From Arion vulgaris (Eukaryota; Mollusca; Gastropoda; Stylommatophora; Arionidae): a DNA stretch of 64,000 nucleotides. Position numbers and translations under genes: made by a program. A model generated the notes under the pieces. That model saw only the letters and a list, made by a program, of their open reading frames with translations. It did no database searches and was not told where the DNA came from. Location: the NCBI GenBank assembly GCA_020796225.1, contig CM036775.1:2061393-2125392 (forward strand), written 5' to 3'. Below are positions 1 through 10,479 of this stretch, one piece after another. How positions within the stretch are numbered: the stretch's first letter is position 1; every line of letters begins with the position of its first letter.

Positions 1-343
1 ATTCCATCTGCAATTTCAACTGCCAGAATCAATAAAATCCATATATGTTATCTCTTCTGCGACCGATCACTTTATAACGCGACTCTTATATCTTCTTCCA
101 GATGTGACCGACCTTCTTCTTCCATCAGCATTCACCACTGGCAACATACTCAGGCAGGATCGGAAGGAGGTACAAGGGGTGGGGATGGTGGATGCAACGC
201 AGCAAATACATTTTCCAATGACGACTAAAGAGGGTTGTGTATGGGGGTTAGTCCATTTGTCACGTAAAATTCAAACTGAGATTGTAAAAATGTCCTAAAG
301 AAGGCACACACACTGAAACTGACAACAAAAAGTCATGTAAAAT

Positions 344-603
344 CTTCTTCTTCTTCGAACGCTCCACAACAACAACTTGTTAACCACTCTGTGTGATTTG
401 TATGTGATCTGAGCCTAAGAGCGATTGTACGTTGTGCCAGTTATGCGGCTACAAGTAGACCAGAACATCCAATTTCTGCTATGCTTTTTATTTACTAGAG
501 TAGCTTCCCTAGGACCTACATCAGTGGCCTTTTACGACATTCCTAGTAGGTCGCAGTGGTACTATTCTTTGCTTCCTTTGCTGGCCCCGTCACCACATGG
601 GCG
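344..603 (-). mobile_element. SINE family A, full-length copy
   Basis: Minus-strand copy of the commonest short repeat in the window. Its (CTT)n end is at 344 and its head (CGCCCATGTGGTG on the minus strand) is near 603. It is flanked by a direct repeat ATGTAAAAT at 335-343 and 604-612, the target duplication expected of retroposition. Family hallmarks are AAAGAATAGTACCACT, CATGTCGTAAGAGGCGACT and AAATCGGATGTG, plus a GAAGAAGAAG tail. Confidence 0.85.
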
Positions 604-612
604 ATGTAAAAT

Positions 613-1170
613 TCAAACAGTGATTTCAGATATATGGCACTGAGGTTAGTGATCTAGCAAAACGTGTTCATGAAAATGCTGGTTGAAGCTAGAACTTTGT
701 CATGTAAAACACACGATAGGACTAGTGCAAAATGCGGTACGCTTTACACACCAAGTTCATGAAGAAATGTGTCACCTGCAGCGAGCCCCTTATGTTCTTT
801 GTGTCAGGTAGAATTTAGTGCTAGAATATTCTGTCAATCCATCGGTTACGTGAGCATCCTCTGTGTATGTTGTATCTGAGTGCTAATTCTCTTTGTGTGA
901 GACTGTCTTGTGGTAACCCTGATAAGTGTCCCAACCATTTAGCCTGTTGTTTCTTAAAATATTGTCAAACGTGATGTAGCTAGCTAGCTAGACAAGAACA
1001 CGATGCTGGTAGCCAGAGAAGAATAGTAAACTAACACAGCACCCGTGTCGTTAGTTGCCAAACGCTGAGAGACATACTGAGGAGATCGGAGCACTTATGA
1101 ACTAATTGGTTTGATGTACAGTGATGATGACCCGACAACTAAACTAAACACTTCAGATATACAAGCACCG
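613..1170. other. No recognised feature
   Basis: Unique-looking AT-rich sequence. I see no coding region, array or repeat relative here. A short run of TAGC units lies near 977. Confidence 0.5.
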
Positions 1171-1242
1171 GTTAGAGGTTATCTTCTTGTAAGAGGTTAT
1201 CTTATTGTAATATGTTATCTTCTTGTTAGAGGTTCTCTTCTT
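1171..1242. repeat. 18-bp tandem repeat, 4 copies
   Basis: Four imperfect 18-bp units built on GGTTATCTTCTTGT. No seed was identified elsewhere in the window. Confidence 0.75.
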
Positions 1243-1670
1243 GTCTTTTGGTTATGAAGCAAAATTTCTGGAAAATAATAATCCCCCAAAAAAACCTGGA
1301 ATAGAAACAAAAGAGTGAAAACTCATACTTCCTTGAGATTGCAGACAACAACACACAATGACAGCATTGATAGACAAATAATCGATGAACAACTGGCACA
1401 GGAGGGACTAGGATATTTGAAAACAATTTTAGGACGACGGCGACCAACCCTCGACATAGAGCTCAAACGGTTACCATGGCAGCAAACTCGTGGTGAATTC
1501 TCCAAAACTAGAAATCTATCAAATCGCGGTGGATACCAAATGAAGATCGCAAATCAACTAATATTTTTAAAAAGTGTGGGGTTAGGAATGGTATTACACT
1601 AAATTCATCTTGACGGTGGATGTGAACGTGTTTAGTTTAGTTATATGTCCTACATGGGGAGGGTGGGAGG
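1243..1670. other. No recognised feature
   Basis: Short overlapping open frames occur on both strands between about 1315 and 1602. None has a recognisable motif or splice context. Confidence 0.4.
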
Positions 1671-1673
1671 GCT

Positions 1674-2135
1674 TATGTGGCTAAGTGATTATTCCTCTGT
1701 TTAGCGTTCTGAAGATCGTGGGTTCGAATCTGGACCGCGCCGTTCTGTTAACGAGTGTATTTTTTAAAGAGATCTCTAGGATTGTTGCTCGGAGCCGCCT
1801 GTGTTGCCGCGACTCTCAATGGGAGCAAAGAATAGTAACACTGCGACCTACAAGGCATGGCGTAAGAGTCGACTGGGGTAGGGTCCTAGGAAGCTACCCT
1901 AGTAAATAAAAAGCGTCGCAGAAATCGTATGAGCTGGCCTACTTGTGGGCGCATAACTGACACAACCTACAATCGCATTTAGGCTCGGATCAAATACAAA
2001 TCACACAGAGTGGCTAACAAGTGTAGCGTTCGAAGAAGTTGCCGGAGCTACGGAGTTCGTGCCATTTCTGCAGAGAAGGACCGAGCCATATGGGGTAAAA
2101 CCCGGTCCATTGAAGTCAATCCGTCGGCTCTAGAC
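1674..2135 (+). mobile_element. tRNA-derived SINE family F, split by a SINE A
   Basis: The tRNA-like head includes a box-A-like GGCTAAGTGATTATT and a box-B-like GGGTTCGAATC near 1722. The body contains GAGCTACGGAGTTCGTGC and ACCGAGCCATATGGGG. The element is interrupted at 1795-2037 by a SINE A copy. Related copies lie at 5855, 35086 and 39858. No A-rich tail is visible. Confidence 0.75.
1795..2037 (+). mobile_element. SINE family A nested in SINE F
   Basis: SINE A copy with head, body and GAAGAAG tail, flanked by near-identical GTTGCTCGGAG (1784-1794) and GTTGCCGGAG (2038-2047). Removing it restores a continuous SINE F, so it is younger than its host. Confidence 0.85.
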
Positions 2136-2144
2136 TATTTAGAG

Positions 2145-2316
2145 CTCACCTACAACCCTAACGTGGCACACCTCATTTACAACCCTTACGTGGCACACCT
2201 CACTTACAACCCTAACGTGGCACACCTCACTTATAACCCTTACGTGGCACACCTCATTTACAACCCTAACGTGGCACACCTCACTTACAACCCTAACGTG
2301 GCACACCTCACCTAAG
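2145..2316. repeat. 27-bp tandem repeat, about 6 copies
   Basis: Units contain ACAACCCTAACGTGGCACAC with T/A and C/T variants. The array starts about ten bases after the SINE F body ends. The open frame through it is due to the period being a multiple of three. Confidence 0.85.
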
Positions 2317-2727
2317 CTCCTCCTACGACAACTCTAACCACCTTTCAATAAAAACCCTTACTTATGATCTATATAATACTTTATCATTTATAAAATCAGA
2401 TGCTCCTCATCATGACTAGATAAACCACCACTATACAACTCAAGCACATCATCACCAGATATGAGCATTAAACTGTAGTTCTCAAACCGGTATGAAATCA
2501 GAACTACCATTCACCTTATAATAATAATTAATAGTCAATGAAGACCCTCTCTTCCAACATCCAAATACAAGGAAATCAATACTGCACTAACATGAAATTG
2601 TCTTCTCAACAACACAAGTGGATGATCCCTTTGTTTGTGTCCAGATTCCCAGTAGGCTCTAGCATACACACACACACAACATCAACAAACTAGTTATGAT
2701 TGAAATTGAGGTTAGTCTCTCCGTAAA
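2317..2727. other. No recognised feature
   Basis: AT-rich sequence with a short (CA)n run near 2668. I see nothing codable. Confidence 0.5.
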
Positions 2728-2880
2728 CAATTGAAAAACTGGATGATGCTACTAATAAGAATGAGAAAATTCAAGTATTTTGGACATATCAAGAAACACG
2801 AGGGCTGGAGAAGATCATCATGGGAGGAGACATCCCGCAAAGAGGAGAAGAGGAAGACCACGGAGAAGATGGATTCGATA
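2728..2880 (+). mobile_element. LINE L-A fragment, C-terminal RT extension
   Basis: Encodes a degraded match to the L-A C-terminal block (YFGHIKKHEG, then a basic run). L-A copies also lie at 11330, 15150, 44385 and, on the minus strand, 46014. This copy is truncated at both ends and not functional. Confidence 0.7.
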
Positions 2881-3065
2881 AAAATATTAATAATACTGAT
2901 ATTCCTTATAGTTAAACTTAACTTCTTACATAATATAACCTTGAATTAGCATGTTGTGCTGATTTTAAAATGAATTCGTCTTTATATAACAATACTGGAA
3001 TGTGAGGTCAAGCGACGGTTGTGGTCTTATTTCCTAGAATTTTTACCTGAGCCCGCTGGCCGTAT
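2880..3065. repeat. Dispersed repeat R1
   Basis: About 185 bp shared with 14640-14835, including CAATACTGGAATGTGAGGTCA and TTTCCTAGAATTTTTACCTG. The end with GCTGGCCGTATGGTTAT recurs inverted at 54535-54582. Its class is unknown. Confidence 0.7.
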
Positions 3066-3425
3066 GGTTATCTTGGGCCATGCCAAATGTATTCACTGTG
3101 AATATTAATAAGAGACAACACCAGAAAGAAAATGATTAACTGATGATTAAACGTAAGCTAAAACTCGAGCAAATATGGAATAAATGGATCGATACATTCT
3201 GCCTAAAAACAGTCAGGATATGATCGAGATACCCTACGGAACGATGGATCTTTCTTGACAGTTGCTGGCATACGGGAGAGAATGAGCAGTGAATGTAACG
3301 TATTCTCGGGGGCAAGGACTCTGGCACAAGAAAATCAGTATCGGAGGACGAACTGAGTGAATGTCATAACATTTACTGAGTGTCTTCTGGTACGACATCA
3401 TGGAGATAACAAATCAGAGATTCTC
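3066..3425. other. No recognised feature
   Basis: No repeat relative or convincing reading frame seen. Confidence 0.45.
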
Positions 3426-3436
3426 AAACTGTACAT

Positions 3437-3698
3437 CGACTGTGTGTTGCCCGGGTTCTCAAGGGAACAACAAAAAGAATGGTAACATTGTGATTTACAG
3501 TGCATGTCGTAAAAGGCGTCTAAGGTAGAGGCATAGGGAAGCTACTTTAGTATTTTTAAAAAGCATCTCAGAAATCGGATGTGCTGGCCTAGTTGTAGGC
3601 GCGTAACAAGTACAGCGTATAATCGCTCTTAGGATGGAATCACATAGAAATCACAAAGAGTGGTTTAACAACTGGTCGATATGGAACGTTCGAATACG
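3437..3698 (+). mobile_element. SINE family A, full-length copy
   Basis: Diverged SINE A copy flanked by a perfect 11-bp duplication AAACTGTACAT at 3426-3436 and 3699-3709. Confidence 0.85.
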
Positions 3699-3714
3699 AA
3701 ACTGTACATGATAA

Positions 3715-3950
3715 CTCCCAACCAACATAATAAATAATAATAATTCCTCTCGTATCGTTATACGTTACATAGGGCCTGCAAGCTATTTCTCCATACCTCT
3801 CTATCCTGGGCAACTCGTTCAATCTCCTCCATGGAACTGAGACCGATATTTCTTGCCGCTCTCAGCAAAGTTCGTTTCATGGTCTCCTTAGGTCGTCCTC
3901 TCTTTCTTAAACCCTTTGCATCCCACTTCAATGCCTGCTTCTGGATCGGA
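3715..3950 (-). mobile_element. LINE L-M 3' end
   Basis: Minus-strand 3' end of LINE L-M. Read on the minus strand it encodes a GRPKETMKRTL-like C-terminus and ends in an (ATT)n-type tail (AATAATAATAA on plus at 3729). Compare 57690-58085 (+) and 10480-11300 (-). Confidence 0.75.
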
Positions 3951-4307
3951 TTTGTTGTTGTTTGTAGTTACTGTTTTATGGTACATATGTTCATCATTGT
4001 ACTTCAATGTAAACACTAACCTACTACGACCGTAGCACTAGGGCTTGCAGTTAATTGATTACATTCATGTTTGTAGAGAGATTTGCAATCGCTTCCGTTA
4101 TCTTGCAGCTTAGACCTTGATTTGTCCACGTTTCGCCACTACAATATTAACTTGGTCATGCTGGTCCCTTTCTCTGTACGATCGTATCGCTATAACACAA
4201 GATGTTTATGTTGTGTCTAAGCTGTAATAGACATGACATATCACTTCTAGATCTCTGCATGTTTTCCTACTACAAGGTGAATGAAACAACTAAGTTATAT
4301 ATGTGCA
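3951..4307. other. No recognised feature
   Basis: AT-rich sequence without recognisable repeats or exons. Confidence 0.45.
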
Positions 4308-4520
4308 TGTGTGGGAGTCTGTAGCCTAGCGGTAGTCACAGCTTGATCACAACACAAGTGTGTACATAGATATCCTCTTCAGTCGGAGAAGGCCCGCCTG
4401 TATGGCGAGGAAACCAATAAAACGCTCATCAGGCTTTCACGCAAAAATCTGTGTGAAGCGCCAAACTAGGCGCCATATCTACGCCTGAATTCATAGCGGG
4501 TGAACGCAGAAGAAGTACCT
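4308..4520 (+). mobile_element. tRNA-derived SINE family J
   Basis: The head has GTCTGTAGCCTAGCGGTAG (box-A-like). The body has CAGTCGGAGAAGGC, TCACGCAAAAATC and GAATTCATAGCGGGTGAACG, then GCAGAAGAAG. Body copies occur at 13755 and 36585, head copies at 5050 and 21660. Confidence 0.7.
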
Positions 4521-4593
4521 AATTCAAACTCCATGGAGGGAAGTTTGGAAGCACATTTGTTCCCTAGGATTTTTACGAGCGATAAAAAGTCCT

Positions 4594-4859
4594 CACTGTT
4601 CCGCCCGTGTGGTTCCGGGGCCCGCAAAGGAAGCAAAGAATAGTACCACTTCGATCTACAAGGCATATCGTAAAAGGCGACTGATGTCGGACTTAGGGAA
4701 GCTAGCCTAGTAAATAAAAAGCATCGCAGGAACCGGATGTGCTGGCCTACTTGTAGGCGCATAACTGGCAACATGTACAATCGCTCTTAAGGCCAGATCA
4801 CATAGAAATCACACAAAGTGGTTAACAAGTGGTGGATATAGAGCGTTGGAAGAAGAAGA
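4594..4859 (+). mobile_element. SINE family A copy
   Basis: Near full-length, from CCGCCCGTGTGG to GAAGAAGAAG. No clear target duplication was found. Confidence 0.8.
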
Positions 4860-5049
4860 CATGGCTGTTCAGAAAGTAATGGCAAACAATCCTATCAGGC
4901 AAACTGAAAATCCTGGCATATCCTTGACATGACCTCGCCATCAACAACAATAAATTGAGATTTTCTAGGCCACCACTTATACGTTTAGTAGTTATGTCAT
5001 TGCTTAACCGAAACGGAAAGTTTGTACCGTTCGTTACCACGGGAACAAA

Positions 5050-5172
5050 TTGACTTGCAAACTGATGGGCACGGAATTTGAACCAGGTTGAACTTGGGTT
5101 GTGACCGCGCTCACTACCACGCTACAGACGCCCACTGCTCTAACTACCACGCTACAGACGCCCACTGCTCTA
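5050..5172 (-). mobile_element. SINE J head with duplicated box-A segment
   Basis: On the minus strand the tRNA-like head reads GGGCGTCTGTAGCGTGGTAG, and GGTTCAAATTC is box-B-like. The segment carrying the box-A region is present twice in tandem (5113-5142 and 5143-5172, 30 bp each). Confidence 0.7.
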
Positions 5173-5854
5173 TATAACGCTAGGAAAAGGGTTTCTTGAT
5201 TTCTGGGGTTTTTTTAACACTCACTGTTGTCATGTTTTCATTCTTGTAGAGACGCATTGTTGTTTCTGGATCACATGCGATTCCCAGGTCTAACTAAACA
5301 TGACGAACAAATGCCTCCTACAAAACATGGTTATTAGAAAACTGTTTAATTACCTGTAATCAAGTATTGAACGCACACACACACGCACCGGGAGTATAAG
5401 CGATGGATCAACTCCATCACGTCGATTATTTCCTTTTATGCGCTGTTCGTTCTACATCGTGTTATGAAGCAGAGACCATCTCTGGAAGGTAGGACCCATC
5501 TATCACCCAACCAATTTATGGCTGAATAGTAGTGACTGATCAATACTAAATAACGCTAGTAATGGAACAAAACGCGTATTGCATGTGGGGCACGCAAATG
5601 CACAATTACAGAAAAACTTGACAAGCGTACTGTTAAACTTCTACATGTATACCAAATCAACATCGCTGTTATTTTACTAATAACATATAAATAAAATCTT
5701 ACAGCATTAAATGTTTGGGTGGGAAAAATACTTTACGAAGGTCGCCACTGTTGTCTATAGAAAAATGTAAAAATCAATAATTTCTGTCAAGTTGGTGATT
5801 TTATATCGGTCGGTAAAGATGTTCACGAAGTTTTGGCACGAACTATAGTTTCCT
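5173..5854. other. No recognised feature
   Basis: AT-rich sequence with a short (CA)n tract near 5374. I see no coding or repeat signal. Confidence 0.5.
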
Positions 5855-6095
5855 ATCTTAATGTCTCTGTGGCGAAGATGTTTCCTTGAGTTGCGAAGGT
5901 CATGGGTTCAAATCCCAGACCTCCCTATTCTGTTCACATTTGCCTTTTTCCAGCAGAATCCTAGGATTTCTGACAGAGCTACGGAGTTCGTGTAATATTT
6001 TCGCAGGTGGCGTGTCCTGTCTGCAAAGAGGAACCGAGCCATATGGAGTAAAACTCGGTGCAGTGAGTCCTTCGTCTGTAGACCCTTCAAGCATG
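5855..6095 (+). mobile_element. SINE family F, full-length copy
   Basis: Uninterrupted F copy: TCTGTGGCGAAGATG (box A region), GGGTTCAAATCCC (box B), then GAGCTACGGAGTTCGTG and AACCGAGCCATATGGAG. This is the best reference copy of the family in the window. Confidence 0.75.
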
Positions 6096-6739
6096 GACTT
6101 AACATTATATTTTCCAATATAAGTTCATGCTGAATCCGTTGTTTACTTTTATAATTTAGTCTTGAGTTCACATTGTGCATTAGATGATGGTATTATGTGT
6201 CCCACAAATTTAATCCAGGTTGAAGTTCACTCTCTTTTCCTTTTCGTTTTATCTATCTATATCCTCTTCGTCATGCTGGCCAGCAATGGCGGAATGCGGA
6301 GGGCCATTCAGAATCAGGACTGTTTGATTCTGAACACGACTTTGCTAGCGTATTTCCACCATGTTTGGTCGGGTATTTTCCGGTTTCGTTTGCCGAGCTA
6401 CTTACTGAGTTAGTGCTTGAGCAACGCGGTGAGCTATGAATGTTACATGGAATGCTTTTGCTGTGTCCGTCGTGCGTTTTTGTGTGTATTCAGAAAATGG
6501 CGGACAGCGGTTATGGCGAACCGACTCAATCTGCCGTATGCAGTTATATTGCGGGTGCAGAGAGGTGGATTTTGTCGTGATTGATGTTCCCTTCGACATG
6601 AATTGCAATTCAAGTGATGAACAGTTTTGTGTTGACACTTTAGCGACGGCCATTTATGCGGTGCATGTTGCTTTTTGTTTCGGTACGGCTGTTTCATTCC
6701 TGGAATTAGTCCACACACTCACAGGAGACAGTTCACAGT
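6096..6739. other. Unassigned stretch with a higher-GC core
   Basis: Between about 6400 and 6740 the sequence is less AT-rich than its surroundings and open in several frames on both strands. An ATG in AAAATGGCGGACAGCGG at 6495 opens a 28-codon frame ending in TGA. This could be an old 5' exon or repeat debris. I found no partner exon and do not call a gene. Confidence 0.25.
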
Positions 6740-6965
6740 TGTTAGCACTTCGTGTGATTTTCGTTGGCACATGAACGGAGCAATTATGGAGTGACCCGTT
6801 GCAGTGAAGTTAGAACCGTACATATGAACTATCCTCTTCGTGTCCATTTGACACATAGTGCTTCTTTCTAGAAGAGATTCCCATTGCTGCTGTTCTTCCT
6901 TCTTTCTATCAATTGTTTCCCACATCAGGCTACAATCTTTCAACACTTTTCGTTCTAAGATTTTA
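6740..6965 (-). mobile_element. LINE C-terminal fragment
   Basis: On the minus strand it encodes RVLKDCSLMWETIDRKKEEQ and then QQWESL, closely resembling the ORF2 C-terminus at 20180-20515 (ERELKECGLTWETVGRKAAE). The downstream bases around 6800-6830 recur at 25810-25860. Confidence 0.7.
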
Positions 6966-6967
6966 GG

Positions 6968-7165
6968 GCCGTTAGGACCGGGGTCCAAATTCGGGGTAAA
7001 TAATAGAACCACTAATACCTATTACTTGCCGTATACGGTGAAAGTGGGGGTTTGGCGTGGGATTAGCTAGTAAAAATATACTCAGCTATAAAGCCGCAAC
7101 CAAGTGCAAGGTCTTGGCTGGGACCTATGCCTCCTTTGGAGCGAAAGGAAGAAGAAGAAGGGATT
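6968..7165 (+). mobile_element. SINE family C (related to A and B)
   Basis: Shares GGGGTCCAAATTCGGGGTAAA and AATAGAACCACTAATACCT with the SINE B head and ends in GGAAGAAGAAGAAG, but the central body is different. Only one copy is present here. Confidence 0.5.
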
Positions 7166-7235
7166 TATTGTCTGATTGAATATGTTATGTCTGTCGCCTT
7201 CAAGAAGTCTGAATTTCTTTTACATCCATCACTTC

Positions 7236-7489
7236 ATCCGTGTGTTGTCGGGCATCTCAAGGGGAGCAAAGCATAGTAACCCTGCGACATACAAGGCATG
7301 TCGTAAGAGGCGACTGAGGTAAGGGACTAGGGAAGTTACCCTAGTAAAAAAAAGCAGCATCGCAGAAATCGGATGTGCTGGCCTACTTGTAGGCACTGGC
7401 ACAACGTACAATCGCTCTTAGGCTCGGATCACATGCAAATCACAAAGAGTGGTTAACAAGTGGTCGATGTGGAGCGTTCGAAGAAGAAA
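7236..7489 (+). mobile_element. SINE family A copy
   Basis: Near full-length A copy with tail CGTTCGAAGAAG. A possible imperfect duplication flanks it (ATCCATCACTT before, ATCCGTTACTT after). Confidence 0.8.
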
Positions 7490-8540
7490 TATCCGTTACT
7501 TGATAAAGGCCTTTTGGTCAAAACGTCGTTGTATATTGTTATTGTATTTTATAAAACTATAATACGTCGTTTTCACGTCTTCCGCTACCCTTTTCGTTCC
7601 CCCGCTATAAATTTAGGCGTAATCATAACACCTAATAAGGCACCCCCTGACTGATTTTTGCGCGAAGTCATGCTTTCTTTAACACCAGTGTCCCTCACGT
7701 TAAGGCGTCAGATATAAAGCTGGCTTTATCGCACAGGCTAAAAATTCAGGTCCGGACTGTGGTGAGAAGTGAACACCATATAACAGAAGCAAGCAAGCAG
7801 TATACTAGCACTATAACTGATGAAAGCACTCACACACAGCCTTGAGTAAAGAGATGAGATAACAGAAGATATTGAATGCAATACAATAATGACAAAATGT
7901 TGGACCAGAGAGACTGAATAAGTGAAATTTGATAACATTAAAAAGAAGACAGGTGAAGCAAAAACGACGCCTGATCTGGTAGGCCGAGTACAAAGAAAAC
8001 TATAGTGTATAGAGAAGACAAGGGGGAAAAGATACTGAGGTGAACCATAGCGATCAAAAGATCTCCTGCTGGGAAGCTAAGAGTAACATTTCGATTTATT
8101 GACCAGTTTCTAAGAGACATCATATTTATCAGGGAGTAGAGGAAGCCTTCGAGGCTGGAGTCCCGTCGTCGACTGAACAAAGCATCTCACACCGCTCAGC
8201 TCTCTTTACTTGGAGATGAGTAATTCTAAAAAGCAAAAGAAGAGATGGCTATTACTTAAATTTGGAGAGAACGCTTACGTTGAATAAGTTGAGTGATTAT
8301 TCAGTGTTGGAGCATGAAATAGAAGATGGGACACAAGCTAGTATCGTCGTCTCTCTTTGTTTCTTAAGGAGGAGAATAGTGAAGTAAAACTCTCAAGTTT
8401 CATTAAAACAGTCAGACAGACTATCTACAGACAAACATTTCAAATACATTAGATAAACAAATAGATGTACAAAACTGATTGGAATCCAGCATAGACGAAT
8501 TATACAGTAATAAATACAAGATAATAAAGACAATAACAGA
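7490..8540. other. No recognised feature
   Basis: AT-rich sequence. Short open frames on the minus strand are hydrophobic because of T-richness and carry no motif. Confidence 0.45.
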
Positions 8541-8544
8541 AATA

Positions 8545-8545
8545 T

Positions 8546-8598
<53 letters not shown>

Positions 8599-8600
8599 GG
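8545..8600. repeat. Compound (TA)n(GA)n microsatellite
   Basis: A pure TA run is followed directly by a GA run. Confidence 0.9.
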
Positions 8601-9070
8601 CAGAAGAGAATTAAAAGAGAGAAATTTGGATAACAAGTTGCAATACATAGAAAAATTAAAGAAAGACAAAAAAAACGAGAGAAAGAAGAAGAAAGAGAAG
8701 CAGAAATCAAAGAGAAAGAAAAAGAATAAATACATAGAGAGAAATAGGAAGAATACAGAGAAATGGATGAAAAATTACAGAGAGAAAGTGGAAGAATACA
8801 GAGAAAGAAAGTTACAGAGAGAAAAAGAGATGATAAATGAAAGAAAAAAAGAAATACACAAAAAAGAAGAAAACAAAGACAAAATAGTAGAAGATATGTA
8901 AGAGACAGAAAGAGACGAAAACGCAACACATAAAAACAAAGAGGATGATACACAGAAAATCAGACAAGTAACAAGACATAAAAGACAAGACATAAAAGAT
9001 GTTAGAAAAACAGCTGAAAGAGAAGTAAACACAGACAGAAGAAATAGCAATAGAAGAAGAATACTAGGCA
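8570..9070. repeat. Polypurine low-complexity tract
   Basis: About 500 bp that are overwhelmingly A and G on the plus strand, built of degenerate GAGAAA-type motifs. Both strands are open by composition (E/K/R-rich on plus, S/L/F-rich on minus). I do not call a protein. Confidence 0.8.
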
Positions 9071-9089
9071 AACCTCCAGCACACACAGT

Positions 9090-9429
9090 CGTGGATATGC
9101 TTAGATGAAGGGAACATAATTGTTGCGGACGGTGTAACTCTATCTATTCAATTCTTTATGATCAATGCAAGCTGGCAGGAAACATGGAGGATTGATGGGT
9201 TTACTCCAGTGTGTTGTCTTGTGTTACACATCACATATATCTATATCTATATATCTCTCATACTGGCAATGTACACACAGATGAACTCTTTTCTAGATTG
9301 CATTAATAGCACACTTCGTCGACTGGAAGTTTCTTCTTCTTTTCTGCCAACATTTATTTTTAGGAAGGGGAAAAAAAGGGGGAGGGAGGATGTAGTGATC
9401 TTGTGCGTTCTTGTTCTTAGGCACTTTCT
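9090..9429. other. No recognised feature
   Basis: Contains a short ATATCTATATC tract near 9235. Nothing else is recognised. Confidence 0.4.
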
Positions 9430-9519
9430 GCTTCTTCTTCGAACGCTTGTTAAACCACTTTTTGTGATTTGTTTCTGATCCGAGCCTAAGAGCGATTGTA
9501 CGTTGTGCCAGTTATGCGC
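9430..9519 (-). mobile_element. SINE A 3' fragment
   Basis: Only the tail-proximal third of SINE A, running from the CTTCTTCTTCG end to AGTTATGCGC. This is a 5' truncation. Confidence 0.75.
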
Positions 9520-9520
9520 A

Positions 9521-9680
9521 AATCGTTAATATTATGATTGCTTTAGTTTTTAGCGCTATCTTTTTATGTGACAACAGTGGCGTATCGTTATGATTTTCTG
9601 CTCATTAGCTGATGTTATTGGTCATGTTTGACACTGGTAACATAATGTTGGCCAGAAAATAGTTCTTTTAAGATTTGCTT
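9521..9680 (-). mobile_element. LINE L-B3 fragment
   Basis: Shares GTTATTGGTCATGTTTGACA and CTGGTAACATA with 31675-31740, part of a minus-strand LINE thumb region. Confidence 0.6.
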
Positions 9681-9744
9681 TAGTACTCTGAAAGTATAGA
9701 GAATCGAAAACTAACTGTATCCTAGGCAAGGAGTTTGATTATTT

Positions 9745-10320
9745 CATATTTGTATTGATTGATTGATAGAACCACCATCATTGCACTTCGGTGAGTTACC
9801 ATATGTGCTCCAATCTCTTTCTCACACATGCACATCTTCAGCGGCAGTGCACGACCGGCGAGGGTCCCGATGTCATTTACAACAGTGGAGGCTCCTGTTC
9901 ATATTTGTTGGTGGGGCCAGACACAAATTTTGGAAAAATCATGGTTTTAGGTTAGGTTATATTTTAATTTATAAAATAATACATACACGTTAGACATTAT
10001 TTTGGTGGGGCCCGGCCCCACTAGCCCTTAATGACGAGCCGCCACTGATTTAGAAGATAGTGAAAGTATTCTGTAGGAATTTTATTTGTAATCTTTTCTA
10101 CTGCATTTTGACCTGGCAGCGGTTTTCCATCCTGCTATTCTCAATTTTAAACTGCAACGGATTCTTTTAGGTGCTCAGCTTGAACACGGGACCTACGTTT
10201 TATCGTCCATCTCCAATATGACTAGGAACTCGATGTCACCTACACTGAGATCAGGGATCTCCACAATGGAGCGAACCGAGTAGCTTTGGAACAAGAAGCG
10301 AGCACCTAACCACTACGGTA
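9745..10320 (-). mobile_element. SINE family H, interrupted by MITE K1
   Basis: Minus-strand SINE H. The (GATT)n-type 3' tail is at 9745-9768 and the tRNA-like head is near 10320. The body carries CGTTTTATCGTCC and ACACGGGACCTACG. MITE K1 splits it at 9883-10047. The uninterrupted site is seen at 26230 and 48190 (ATTTAGAAG). Confidence 0.75.
9883..10047. mobile_element. hAT-like MITE K, copy 1
   Basis: 165 bp with terminal inverted repeats (CAGTGGAGGCTC and GAGCCGCCACTG). Flanked by ATTTACAA (9875-9882) and ATTTAGAA (10048-10055), an 8-bp duplication with one mismatch. No coding capacity. Confidence 0.85.
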
Positions 10321-10411
10321 CAGAGATCTCTAAAATATGTCAGTGACTAGAGACAGTCCTACAGCACAGAGATCTCTAAAATAGGTCAGTGACTAGAGAC
10401 AGTCCTACAAT
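10321..10411. repeat. 46-bp direct duplication
   Basis: Two tandem copies of a unit beginning CAGAGATCTCTAAAATA, directly at the SINE H head end. Confidence 0.85.
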
Positions 10412-10479
10412 GCTTTGAGTCAATGTAATAACGCAAAGAGTGTAATACTAAATATTCATAACTCATAAGTCTGTATTAA

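Noticed and set aside
6436..6774. 112-codon plus-strand frame
   Set aside because: No motif, overlaps an equally open minus frame, and its end runs into an inverted LINE fragment.
8479..8953. Charged protein on plus and hydrophobic protein on minus
   Set aside because: Pure composition effect of the polypurine tract. Both strands are open.
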